Assembly (NCBI RefSeq): GCF_000178115.2
Contig: NC_014828.1
Location: forward strand, 2,431,501 to 2,495,500
Direction of reading: 5' to 3'
Origin: Ethanoligenens harbinense YUAN-3
GTDB lineage: Bacteria; Bacillota; Clostridia; Oscillospirales; Ethanoligenentaceae
DNA: 64,000 nucleotides
Shown: in pieces, positions 56,251 to 64,000 of the stretch
Position numbering within the stretch: the stretch's first letter is position 1
How the letters are laid out: each line of letters starts with the position of its first letter
Program-made: the position numbers and the translations under genes
Notes under the pieces: generated by a model
Databases searched by the model: none
Seen by the model: the letters and a program-made list of their open reading frames with translations, nothing else
What the model was told of the DNA's origin: nothing

Positions 56251-57786
56251 ATGTCCGGCATCACCAAGGACCAGATCGTTTTTCATGGCAAGCTCAGCGA
56301 ACTGTACCTGCTTGCCAAAGAAGGTAAAATTCCAACACACCTTCAGGGCAGCCATACGCGTCCCTGCAAATTCTGGACGGCGACCAAAGTCCTCAGCGGC
56401 ATCCGGAATGCCGTAATCATCACCCACGGGCCGAGCGGCTGCGCATACGGCGTCAAGCAGGCCTATAAACTGACGAACTGCCGCAACAGCGGTTCGTATT
56501 ACGAGCCTGTCGTCAGCACCGACGCGGATCTGAACACCGTCATCTACGGCGGCGAGCGAAACCTGCGCGAAGCCATTCTGGAGGTCGACCGGAAATACCG
56601 CCCGGAGATCATCATCGTGGCGACGAGCTGCGCCACCGGCATCATTGGCGACAATGTGGATGCGGTCGTCGGCAAGCTGAAAGGCGAGATTGGTGCTGAA
56701 ATCATGCCGATTCACTGTGAGGGCTTCGCGGGCGACTACCGTACCGGGTTCGACCTGGTTTTTGAGCAGATCGTCGATTTCATGGAGCCCCCCACGCCGG
56801 AAAAGCGGGAAACCTTAAAGCACAGTGTCAACATTGTCGGCGCGAAAATGGGGCCGGAACGGACCGAAGTCGATACCGACGTAAAAGAACTGGTGCGACT
56901 CATCCACGGGATGGGCGCCGACGTGCACGCGGTCATCGCGGGCAACTGCACGCTCGCGCAGCTCAAGGCCGCGCCGAGCGCCGCCGTCAACTGTGCGCTC
57001 TGCCTCGACCTGGGCTACCCGATCGGCAAAGCCATGCGCGATAAGCACGGCACGCCGCTCAATTCGACCATCCTGCCATACGGCATCGCCGCCACTGAAA
57101 AATGGCTGATGGGCGCCGCCAAACATCTCGGTATGGAGGAACAGGCACAGGCGTTCATGCAGGCGGAATATGACGCGGTAAAAGAGGAATATGAGGCGGC
57201 GAAGCAATATCTGGAAGGGAAACTGGCCATTGTCGAAGGGCACGATGCGATCAAATCCCTGTCCATCGCACACATGCTGGAAAAAGATTTTGGCATGCGC
57301 CCGGTCATCTACAATTTTCATCCCTGGAGCGCGCAGGCGCGTGAAACGAGCATCGATTACCTGCTTGAAACGGGCGTAGACCCGGAAATCCTCATCACCA
57401 AAGGAACGCTCGCCTTTGGCAAATACGAATCCATGCAGCAAACAGAGGAAGAACTCATGGCTTTCCTCGGCAGCACGAATCCGGCCGAAACGGTCTATTT
57501 CGGTTCGTCGCTGAGCTTTCCGCACATCCCGCTGGTGGATCTGAACGCCATTCTCAACCGTCCGCGCTTTGGCTACCGCGGTGCGCTCAAGGTCGCGGAA
57601 TGCATCACCACATCGCTCGCATACGCATTCCGGCCGCGCAGCAGCCTGACAAAACAGATTGTATTTCCCAAAAACGCGGGGCTGGCTTCCGGGGCGTCGC
57701 TCACGTCCAAGCTTTCCAACGAGTTGCCGGACTGCACGATCTACGCGGAACACAGAAGGGGGCGAGGCCAATGTATGATGAACTGA
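56251..57786 (+). CDS. Divergent NifE/VnfE-like cofactor scaffold subunit
   Basis: 511 residues of the nitrogenase component 1 fold. Cluster Cys39 (TRPCKFW), Cys64 (HGPSGCAYG) and Cys127 (ATSCATGIIGDN). Cys248 in AAVNCALC aligns with the cofactor Cys257 of VnfD. The position of the cofactor His423 is Asn432 in VDLNAILNRPRFGYRG, as in NifE (LDIN...FGYAG), so this is a scaffold rather than an enzyme. Overall similarity to standard NifE is low. It overlaps the N-like gene by 16 bases. With its partner it would finish the cofactor from the NifB product. Confidence 0.72.
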   Translation: MSGITKDQIVFHGKLSELYLLAKEGKIPTHLQGSHTRPCKFWTATKVLSGIRNAVIITHGPSGCAYGVKQAYKLTNCRNSGSYYEPVVSTDADLNTVIYGGERNLREAILEVDRKYRPEIIIVATSCATGIIGDNVDAVVGKLKGEIGAEIMPIHCEGFAGDYRTGFDLVFEQIVDFMEPPTPEKRETLKHSVNIVGAKMGPERTEVDTDVKELVRLIHGMGADVHAVIAGNCTLAQLKAAPSAAVNCALCLDLGYPIGKAMRDKHGTPLNSTILPYGIAATEKWLMGAAKHLGMEEQAQAFMQAEYDAVKEEYEAAKQYLEGKLAIVEGHDAIKSLSIAHMLEKDFGMRPVIYNFHPWSAQARETSIDYLLETGVDPEILITKGTLAFGKYESMQQTEEELMAFLGSTNPAETVYFGSSLSFPHIPLVDLNAILNRPRFGYRGALKVAECITTSLAYAFRPRSSLTKQIVFPKNAGLASGASLTSKLSNELPDCTIYAEHRRGRGQCMMN

Positions 57787-59117
57787 CTTTCGAAGACTGC
57801 TCCCACAGCAAGGACCCGCTGATGAGCTGCGCATTGGAGGGCGTTGCCAGCATCATTGCGGGCATCGGCAACGTCAGCGTGGTCATTCATTCCCCACAGG
57901 GGTGCGCGGCGACCGTAGCGGCGGCGTATGATACCCACGAGATTGATTTTACCCACCGGAAAACCGCCTGCACACATCTGTTTGAAACCGACATCGTGAT
58001 GGGTGCGACCGACAAGCTGGCACAGATGATCAAGGAGGCGGACCAAAAGTTTGCGACCAAGGTCATCTTCGTCGTAGGCACCTGCGCGGCCGACATCATC
58101 GGCGAAGACATCGAGGGGCTCTGTGCCTCCATTCAGCATGAGGTCGACGGCATACTGATCCCCGTCGTCGCCGGCGGATTCCGCGGCAACAAATACGACG
58201 GAATGGATATCGGGCTTGCCGCCTTTACCCGCTTCATCCAGAAGAAGGGCGAGACCATCCCCAAAAGCGTCAACCTCATCTGCCCGCAGGCAAGCCTGAA
58301 CCCGACCTGGGGCGCCGACCTGAAATGGATGACGGAATGCCTCAAACGCATGGGGGTCCGTGTCCAGTCCGTCATCTCGCACGATACCACCATGCGCGAA
58401 ATCGAGGGGGCGGGTCGCGCGTCCGCCACCATTCTGCTCAGCCATGACGCCGGATATAAATTTGCCAAAAAGCTGGAGGCGGATTTTGGAATCCCGCTGA
58501 TCTTATCCGACATTCCTCTCCCCATCGGCATCACGAATACCAAACGCTTTCTTCGCGCTCTTGCCGACACCTTCGACGCGCATGAGGAAGCGGAAAACAT
58601 GATCGAAGCCGGTGAGAAATACGTCATCGACATCCTGCGCCGCCGTGCGCTGATGATTATCCCGCGATATCGCAACTGCAGAGTGGCCATCTCCACGGAC
58701 GCAACCTTCGGCATCGGCCTGACCCGCATGCTGTTCGAGGAGTTGGAGATGATCCCCACCCTGATCCTGCTGCGCAGCGGCAGGGAGGAAGCCAAACGGC
58801 TCTTGGAAAGCGAACTGGAAAGCATGGGGCTCAAGGCGAAAGTCGCTTTCGCGGCGGACGGCTACCAGACCAAACGCGCGCTGCAGGAGGCAAATGTCAG
58901 CGCCGTCATCGGTTCCTCCTGGGAGTCCTATCTGGCAAAAGAGGTGGGCATCCAGGTGGGGTTCGATCTGTTTTTGCCGACGAACCGCGACGTTTACTTA
59001 GACAAAGCGTATTTCGGTTTTACCGGCATGCTCAACATGATGGAGATCATGGGGAACGACTGGGAACGCGCATTTCGTTCCGACAACATCCTGTGGGAAC
59101 AATACGACAATATCTAA
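57771..59117 (+). CDS. Divergent NifN/VnfN-like cofactor scaffold subunit
   Basis: 448 residues from ATG at 57771 (GGGGGCGAGG upstream); the frame stays open to 57600 inside the E-like gene. Nitrogenase beta-like fold. Cys20 (PLMSCALEG), Cys45 (HSPQGCAA) and Cys105 (VGTCAADIIGED) sit at all three P-cluster places, whereas Azotobacter NifN keeps only one. Together with its partner that makes six Cys, enough for a P-cluster-like [8Fe-7S] cluster. It overlaps the E-like gene by 16 bases and lies four bases before nifB. Confidence 0.72.
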   Translation: MYDELTFEDCSHSKDPLMSCALEGVASIIAGIGNVSVVIHSPQGCAATVAAAYDTHEIDFTHRKTACTHLFETDIVMGATDKLAQMIKEADQKFATKVIFVVGTCAADIIGEDIEGLCASIQHEVDGILIPVVAGGFRGNKYDGMDIGLAAFTRFIQKKGETIPKSVNLICPQASLNPTWGADLKWMTECLKRMGVRVQSVISHDTTMREIEGAGRASATILLSHDAGYKFAKKLEADFGIPLILSDIPLPIGITNTKRFLRALADTFDAHEEAENMIEAGEKYVIDILRRRALMIIPRYRNCRVAISTDATFGIGLTRMLFEELEMIPTLILLRSGREEAKRLLESELESMGLKAKVAFAADGYQTKRALQEANVSAVIGSSWESYLAKEVGIQVGFDLFLPTNRDVYLDKAYFGFTGMLNMMEIMGNDWERAFRSDNILWEQYDNI

Positions 59118-59121
59118 GGCG

Positions 59122-60390
59122 GTGAAAGAAGTGATTCAAAACTCTGCGGCGGCAAACCTGGAAAAAACAATGAACCATCCCTGTTATAACTGCGGGGCTT
59201 CCCAAAACGCACGCATCCATCTGCCGGTGGCGCCCAAATGCAACATCCAGTGCAATTACTGTGTCCGGCAATTCGATTGCGTCAACGAATCGCGGCCGGG
59301 CGTCGTAAGCGCCGTGCTGACACCCGGGGAGGCCGTATCCCGGTATTTTGAGGCAAAAAAGACCATACCGAATCTGACGGTTGCCGGCATCGCCGGCCCC
59401 GGTGACGCGCTTGCCAACTTTAAAGAAGTCCGCGAGACACTGCGGCAGATTCGGCAGCGCGACCCGGATGTAACCTTCTGCCTGTCCACCAACGGGCTGA
59501 TGCTCCCGTTCTACGCGAACGATCTGCTCGCCCTTGGCGTGAGCCATGTGACGGTAACGATGAACACGGTGGACGCCGCCGCGGGCGCGAATATCTACGA
59601 CCACATCAACTACCTCGGCAAGACCTATACGGGTGCGGACGGTGCGGCCATCCTGCTGCAAAACCAGCTTTCCGGCATCCGTTACCTCGCCGAGAAAGGC
59701 GTTGTCCTCAAGGTCAACATCGTGCTGCTCAAGGGCATCAACGAGCATCAGATCGAAGATATCGTCCGCACGGCAAAGGACTGCGGCTGCAGAATCACCA
59801 ATATCATGCAGCTCATCCCGGTCAGCGGCAGCAAATTCGCGCACATGGAGCCGGCCGGCAATGCGGATCTGAACCGGATCCGCAAGCAAAGCGCGGACAT
59901 CCTGCCCCAGATGTACCACTGTAAGCAGTGCCGCGCGGACGCAGTGGGCGCCCTGGAAAACGATCTTTCCCGCCAATTCGGCGGGAAAAGCGACGACGAT
60001 AAGGCGGCCGGCGTCAAAGGCCGCTACCGTTTCGCGGTATGCTCCGTGGATGGCACACGGGTCGATCAGCACTTCGGACACGCGGAGCGATTCCTGATCT
60101 ACGATTATCGGGACGGCGCGGTTCGCTTTGTGGAGGCAAGACCGGTCGAGAAGTACTGCGCCGGCCCCGACCAGGCCGACGAAGAGGATCAAATTGCCAA
60201 AGCGGTCAAAACCATCGACGAATGCGATTGCGTCGTCTGCATGCGCATCGGGAACCATCCATCCCATGTGCTCCGCGACAAAGGGCTGGAGATTTTCACG
60301 ACCTACAATCAAATTGAGGGTGCCCTGAAGGAAGCGGCTGAAACGCTGGCATCAAGGGAGGCAGTCGGCGTGCCCGCGGCTTGCGGCTGA
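59122..60390 (+). CDS. nifB: Nitrogenase cofactor biosynthesis protein NifB
   Basis: 422 residues. Radical SAM motif CNIQCNYC (Cys40, 44, 47), with the NifB-specific HPCYNCGASQNARIHLPVAP upstream and AGPGDALANF. A C-terminal NifX/NafY-like domain (about 305-400) begins at RYRFAVCSVDGTRVDQHFGH. It builds the 8Fe core with central carbide (NifB-co). GTG at 59122 is taken as start; GTG at 59131 is nearly as good. Four bases follow the N-like gene stop. Confidence 0.94.
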   Translation: MKEVIQNSAAANLEKTMNHPCYNCGASQNARIHLPVAPKCNIQCNYCVRQFDCVNESRPGVVSAVLTPGEAVSRYFEAKKTIPNLTVAGIAGPGDALANFKEVRETLRQIRQRDPDVTFCLSTNGLMLPFYANDLLALGVSHVTVTMNTVDAAAGANIYDHINYLGKTYTGADGAAILLQNQLSGIRYLAEKGVVLKVNIVLLKGINEHQIEDIVRTAKDCGCRITNIMQLIPVSGSKFAHMEPAGNADLNRIRKQSADILPQMYHCKQCRADAVGALENDLSRQFGGKSDDDKAAGVKGRYRFAVCSVDGTRVDQHFGHAERFLIYDYRDGAVRFVEARPVEKYCAGPDQADEEDQIAKAVKTIDECDCVVCMRIGNHPSHVLRDKGLEIFTTYNQIEGALKEAAETLASREAVGVPAACG

Positions 60391-60442
60391 ATGTCCGGCG
60401 ACGGTCCGGTATGATGCAATCGATAAGGAGGGAACGAACAGG

Positions 60443-61513
60443 ATGATCGCGGTCGATTTCTCAGACAGCACGGTCGAATGTGCAGTGCAGCGGCAACTGC
60501 CTTCCTCCGAAATTGAGAAGATGTGCGAAACGCTTGGCCGATATGCCGTTTCATGCTTCGACATCCGCCTCGATGCCTACCGGCGGTATCTGTCCACGGG
60601 CAACACACCGGGCACCGGGCGGATGCGATGCATGGTAGGCACCGCCGTGGAAGATGCCGTGCAGGCGGCTGATTTCCGGCAGGTTACAGTCTGCGTGCAT
60701 CAGGCCGACCCAAACGGGTTGAAAGGCCTTGCCGCTGTCGTGCGCGCCGTCAAACCCGGAGATGTATATCTCTGCCTGGAGGACGCCTGGAGAATGCAGC
60801 CGGGCGAATGGGAACCCATTTTTACGTTTACGGAGCGGTATGGCATAAAGGGCATTGTCTATTGTTCGGAAGGGGCCGAGGATCTCTTCGGCCTTTTCGA
60901 GCGACTGCGCGCCCTCGTTCAAAACGCGCCCTGTCCGGTCGAATTCAAAGCCTCAAATGCTTTCCGCATGGCCACCGCGCAGACCCTTGCGGCGCTCCGG
61001 GCAGGCGTCGGCCGGGTTGGGGTGTCTGCGGCCGGAGCCGGATGCCGCGCCCCGCTGGAAGAGGTGCTGATGGCAGCCGGGCATCTGTGGAACGTGAACA
61101 TTCCCTCTTGCCGGACACTGGCAGAAGATTTCCGCGCGGTCCTTTCCATGCTGGACATCCGCGTGCCGGCGCGGAAGGCCCTGATCGGGCCAAACATCTT
61201 TGCCCATGAATCCGGCATCCATGTGGACGGCATCGTCAAAAACCCTTCGCTTTATGAGGTGATTCGGCCGGAGGATGTGGGGCTGACGCGTCGGCTCGTC
61301 ATCGGCAAGCACTCGGGGAACGCCTCCGTACGCATCAAACTGTTACAGCATGGCATCCGGCTTTCGCGGCAGGACGCCGCGGCGCTGCTCGACAAGGTCA
61401 GGATACTGGCGCATCGGCAGAAGCGGCCGTTGACCGACAACCAACTGCTCGGGCTTTATGAAAAATACACCGTGAAAGGGAGCCTGGAGCATGTCGGCTG
61501 CAAAAACTTTTGA
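60443..61513 (+). CDS. nifVω: Split homocitrate synthase, omega (C-terminal) part
   Basis: 356 residues. The first ~220 residues look like a worn TIM barrel without the catalytic DTTLRDG motif. The rest is the homocitrate synthase C-terminal domain: GPNIFAHESGIHVDGIVKNP and VIGKHSGNASVRIKL. Clostridium pasteurianum has such a split NifV, where omega and alpha work together. It overlaps the alpha gene by 23 bases, so translation is coupled. Product homocitrate is the organic ligand of the cofactor. Confidence 0.88.
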   Translation: MIAVDFSDSTVECAVQRQLPSSEIEKMCETLGRYAVSCFDIRLDAYRRYLSTGNTPGTGRMRCMVGTAVEDAVQAADFRQVTVCVHQADPNGLKGLAAVVRAVKPGDVYLCLEDAWRMQPGEWEPIFTFTERYGIKGIVYCSEGAEDLFGLFERLRALVQNAPCPVEFKASNAFRMATAQTLAALRAGVGRVGVSAAGAGCRAPLEEVLMAAGHLWNVNIPSCRTLAEDFRAVLSMLDIRVPARKALIGPNIFAHESGIHVDGIVKNPSLYEVIRPEDVGLTRRLVIGKHSGNASVRIKLLQHGIRLSRQDAAALLDKVRILAHRQKRPLTDNQLLGLYEKYTVKGSLEHVGCKNF

Positions 61514-62324
61514 GCTTGTGGACACAACACTTCGCGACGGGGAACAACAGGCGGGTCTGGTCTTTTCGATGCGAGAGAAGCTTACGCTCGCAAAAGCGCT
61601 GGATCGCGCGGGCATTCGCTGCATCGAGGCCGGTATCCCCGCGATGGGCTCATTTGAGCAACAGACCATGCGGGAGTTGATAAAACTCCGCCTGAATGCC
61701 AGGCTGATCGCCTGGAACCGGGCCAATCGCAGCGACATTCTCGCCTCGGTCGCGTGCGGCTTTTCGTGGATCCATATCTCCCTTCCGGTCTCCGACCTGC
61801 AGATCCGGGACAAGCTTGCCAAAAACAGGGAGTGGGTGCTCCGGGCGCTTTCACAGACCATTGCATTTGCCCGGGCACAGGGCTGCCGCGTGACGGTCGG
61901 CGCGGAAGACGCCTCACGGGCGGACCTCGGCTTCTTTTTGAAATTTGCAGAGGTTGCCGCACAAAGCGGCGCGGAGCGCATCCGCTTTGCGGATACGGTC
62001 GGCTGCCTTGAACCGTTTTCCGCGTACGAAAAGCTGAAACAGGCCGGGGAACGGTGCCCGCTCCCCATCGAATTTCATGGGCACAACGACTTTGGGCTTG
62101 CGTTGGCCAATACCCTGGCGGCCAAAGAAGCCGGCATCCCCTATGCCAGCTGCACGATCTCGGGCATCGGGGAGCGGGCGGGCAACGCCTGCCTGCAGGA
62201 TGTGGCCGCCATGCTGAACCGGAATGACCCAGGCTGCTGCGCGGTCGACACGGCTGAGCTTGCACGGGCCGAAGCCATCATTCCGCCGCCCCGCAACGAT
62301 CTTTCCGGTTTGAAAATATCATAA
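61491..62324 (+). CDS. nifVα: Split homocitrate synthase, alpha (catalytic) part
   Basis: 277 residues. The catalytic TIM barrel: ELVDTTLRDGEQQAG (residues 8-22), metal-binding HGHNDFG (about residue 190), GRVTVGAED-like strand (RVTVGAEDASRAD) and GIGERAGNACLQDV. It condenses acetyl-CoA with 2-oxoglutarate. The usual ~370-residue NifV has a C-terminal domain that here is in the preceding gene. GGGAGCCTGGAGC precedes the ATG inside the omega gene. Confidence 0.9.
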   Translation: MSAAKTFELVDTTLRDGEQQAGLVFSMREKLTLAKALDRAGIRCIEAGIPAMGSFEQQTMRELIKLRLNARLIAWNRANRSDILASVACGFSWIHISLPVSDLQIRDKLAKNREWVLRALSQTIAFARAQGCRVTVGAEDASRADLGFFLKFAEVAAQSGAERIRFADTVGCLEPFSAYEKLKQAGERCPLPIEFHGHNDFGLALANTLAAKEAGIPYASCTISGIGERAGNACLQDVAAMLNRNDPGCCAVDTAELARAEAIIPPPRNDLSGLKIS

Positions 62325-62344
62325 AAACAAAGGAGTGTTACGTG

Positions 62345-62971
62345 ATGCAAATCGCAGTGATAGAAAACAACGAAGGAAAAACCCATTCCATTTTCGAGCC
62401 GGGTTTTCTTGCGGTCTACGAGCATGAGAACAAAGAGTGGAAGGAACTGAGCCGGAAAGAAAACCCCGTTCCAGATGCACAGGGTATCGCGGCCGTTCGG
62501 CAATCCCTGTCGGATGTGGTGGAAAGTCTGCCCCATGTCCGCATCCTCATTGCGAGCGATCTTTCAGGCGTTGCCTTCAGCATTTTTGAAAGCGCAGGCT
62601 TTGAAATCTTTTTGGTGAAGTCCGACGCCGCTTCCGCTCTCGCATCGGTGCGGAAAACCATTTTGGAGGATCAGAAAGAAAGCGAGTCCGCCAACAATGT
62701 GGACATCTCACAGTTCTTTGAGCACGGGACCAACAAGGGCGATTTCGTCGTGAACCTGCAACAGGCACAGATGGCCTACCCGCAGCTATCTTCCAAAAAA
62801 ATCCTGCTCGATCATGTCAAGCGGGGCGAATTCAATCGGCTCGATGTCATCGTATCCCATACGCCCAAGTGGTTCGACCGGGAGCTTCCTCTGATGGGGT
62901 TCCAATACGAGACCGTCAACATCCTGCCCGATAAAAAAACTCTGCGGGTCAGCCACGCCCCTCTAATGTAA
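62345..62971 (+). CDS. anfO: AnfO-family alternative nitrogenase accessory protein
   Basis: 208 residues. MQIAVIENNEGKTHSIFEPG is the AnfO family start, and DLSGVAFSIFESAGFEIF fits its middle. AnfO is found with Fe-only nitrogenase operons and is needed for full activity there; its presence next to a VnfD-like subunit is a mixture of the two types. AAAGGAG lies nine bases before the ATG; GTG at 62342 is an alternative. Function in the cofactor or maturation path is unknown. Confidence 0.8.
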   Translation: MQIAVIENNEGKTHSIFEPGFLAVYEHENKEWKELSRKENPVPDAQGIAAVRQSLSDVVESLPHVRILIASDLSGVAFSIFESAGFEIFLVKSDAASALASVRKTILEDQKESESANNVDISQFFEHGTNKGDFVVNLQQAQMAYPQLSSKKILLDHVKRGEFNRLDVIVSHTPKWFDRELPLMGFQYETVNILPDKKTLRVSHAPLM

Positions 62972-62984
62972 GGCGGTGCTTGCG

Positions 62985-63929
62985 TTGGAAACGGCCATTA
63001 CCAAATACGGCGCGTTCGAGGACATCGGCCTCTCGGATTATTTTGAGAACGGAGCGCTCAGGCGCTGCATCGTCAGGCAGGAATACAGAGTGACTCTGCC
63101 CTGCGGCACCTTCATTCCGCAATATCTGGACGACGGCAACCGGAAGAAACTGCTCAAGTCCATGACGTTTTACGCAGGCGGCGCGCTGTCCTCGTTGATC
63201 CTGCAACAGACAGAGCAGGTGCAAACCAGTCTCGGCAGCCTGCCCGCGGAGATGGTCACCTTTTATGAAAGCGGCGCGGTCAAGCGCATCTTTCCCACCT
63301 TCGGCAGCATTTCAGCTTACTGGACGGAGTCGGATGAGCAGGCTCTTTCACCCACTCTGGATTTCGATCTGCCGGTCTGCGCGTTTTCGGGCAAGGTCAT
63401 CAACATCGCCTTCTATGAGACGGGAGAGCCCAAGAGCCTGACGCTGTGGCCGGGAGATTCCGTCTTTGTCAAGACGCCCCTGGGTACCATGCAGACGCGC
63501 ATCGGTTTCTGCCTGTATCCGGATGGTTCTGTCCGATCCGTGGAGCCGCCCGTCCCCGCTGAAATCAATACGCCCATCGGCCGGATTCCGGCGTTCGACC
63601 CGGATGCGATCGCACTCGACGGCGAGGCCAATTCGCTTGTGTTTGCCCCAAACGGCGCGATCGAGTCCCTCCTGACCTGTACGGCAAAAGTCGTTGCGGC
63701 CGACCGGCATAACAAACAAACCGTCCACGCGCCCGCTTTTCAAAGCAGTTTCTATTTTGACGACAGGCAGGCGGTCGCGCCGATGAAGGTCCGGTTTTCC
63801 GACGGTATAGTTTCGTTCGGGAGACGAAAAGGCCCGGCGGCTGCCGTATATGACATAGACGGGAGCGCCTTCCGAATCGAACCGGTCAGCATTGCCCACT
63901 GCGCGAACATCTGCGACGCATGCGAGTGA
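62985..63929 (+). CDS. Unknown protein of YwqK/MORN-like beta-hairpin repeats
   Basis: About 314 residues from TTG at 62985, eight bases after AAGGCGG; GTG at 62976 overlaps the site. At least five repeats have the pattern F/Y-x-x-G-x-[VIL]-[KR]: YFENGALRRCIV, FYESGAVKRIFP, FYETGEPKSLTL, LYPDGSVRSVEP and FAPNGAIESLLT. No signal peptide or catalytic motif. The C-terminus has CANICDACE, a possible metal site. Being the last gene of the nitrogenase operon, 13 bases after anfO, it likely helps nitrogenase or metal handling, but I know no function. Confidence 0.6.
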   Translation: METAITKYGAFEDIGLSDYFENGALRRCIVRQEYRVTLPCGTFIPQYLDDGNRKKLLKSMTFYAGGALSSLILQQTEQVQTSLGSLPAEMVTFYESGAVKRIFPTFGSISAYWTESDEQALSPTLDFDLPVCAFSGKVINIAFYETGEPKSLTLWPGDSVFVKTPLGTMQTRIGFCLYPDGSVRSVEPPVPAEINTPIGRIPAFDPDAIALDGEANSLVFAPNGAIESLLTCTAKVVAADRHNKQTVHAPAFQSSFYFDDRQAVAPMKVRFSDGIVSFGRRKGPAAAVYDIDGSAFRIEPVSIAHCANICDACE

Positions 63930-64000
63930 CCCGAACAGACGAAACGCGCCGGCGCCACCTGGCAGGAAAACGATCGGCCGTTCCGCGAAAGCATACGGGC
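63930..64000. other. Window end
   Basis: 71 bases after the last stop codon with no feature. The operon may continue beyond the window. Confidence 0.4.

Noticed and set aside
56251-59117. Methylthio-alkane-reductase-like (Mar) or other nitrogenase-like enzyme
   Set aside because: The cofactor His is replaced by Asn as in NifE, no separate iron protein is encoded beside it, and nifB, nifV and anfO follow directly.
60443-62324. Frameshift in nifV
   Set aside because: The two genes overlap by 23 bases, the order of domains is reversed (C-terminal part first), and both have full reading frames.

Overview
This 64 kb window is a high-GC segment of an anaerobic Clostridia genome, most likely Oscillospiraceae-like (Ethanoligenens-like is a guess). 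The evidence is the Firmicutes gene order gdpP-rplI-dnaB-tilS-hpt-ftsH, RNase J, a clostridial-type second GyrA/GyrB-like topoisomerase pair, consensus sigma-A promoters, a [FeFe] hydrogenase and a nitrogenase cluster with nifI1/nifI2 and a split nifV. I saw no tRNA, rRNA, insertion sequence or CRISPR array.

Region 1 (1-5.5 kb) is mixed: an ArsR-like regulator, an HXXEE membrane protein, a CrtI-like FAD oxidoreductase, a Gfo/Idh/MocA dehydrogenase and an L,D-transpeptidase. Region 2 (5.5-23 kb) is conserved housekeeping, almost all on the minus strand: rnr, secG, a ParC/ParE-like pair, ftsH, hpt, tilS, dnaB, rplI, gdpP and rnjA. Region 3 (23-33 kb) holds a sugar nucleotidyltransferase with a degenerate phosphomutase domain, a ZIP transporter, RNase HI, a cysteine desulfurase, a YjbQ protein, and a two-gene [FeFe] hydrogenase unit with a NuoF/GltD-like flavoprotein.

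Region 4 (33-47 kb) is accessory. It has a leucine-rich-repeat relic, a divergent TetR/MFS pair with two operator-like palindromes and a very long heptad-repeat loop in the transporter, YibE/F, a cell-wall 5'-nucleotidase, an aldose epimerase, a CooF-like ferredoxin with its flavoprotein partner behind a leader terminator, and a three-gene operon joining a GHKL ATPase, a STAS-like (DUF4325) protein and a PIN-domain protein.

Region 5 (47-64 kb) is an alternative nitrogenase island. A FecCD-type permease and binding lipoprotein precede an H-I1-I2-D-G-K operon. The D subunit keeps the vanadium-nitrogenase residues in register with VnfD (Cys49, Cys75, Cys138, Cys257, TGGPRL at 335-340, His423), and a delta subunit is present, so I call it vnf rather than nif or anf. 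Next come a small HTH gene, a very divergent E/N-like scaffold pair, nifB fused to a NifX-type domain, split homocitrate synthase (nifV-omega and nifV-alpha), an AnfO-family gene and an unknown protein of YwqK/MORN-like beta-hairpin repeats. Working together, the transporter would bring in a metal, NifB, E/N and NifV would make the cofactor, H-D-G-K would reduce N2, and NifI1/I2 would switch the enzyme off when nitrogen is plentiful. The hydrogenase and CooF modules are plausible electron partners. No Mo-nitrogenase genes lie in the window.
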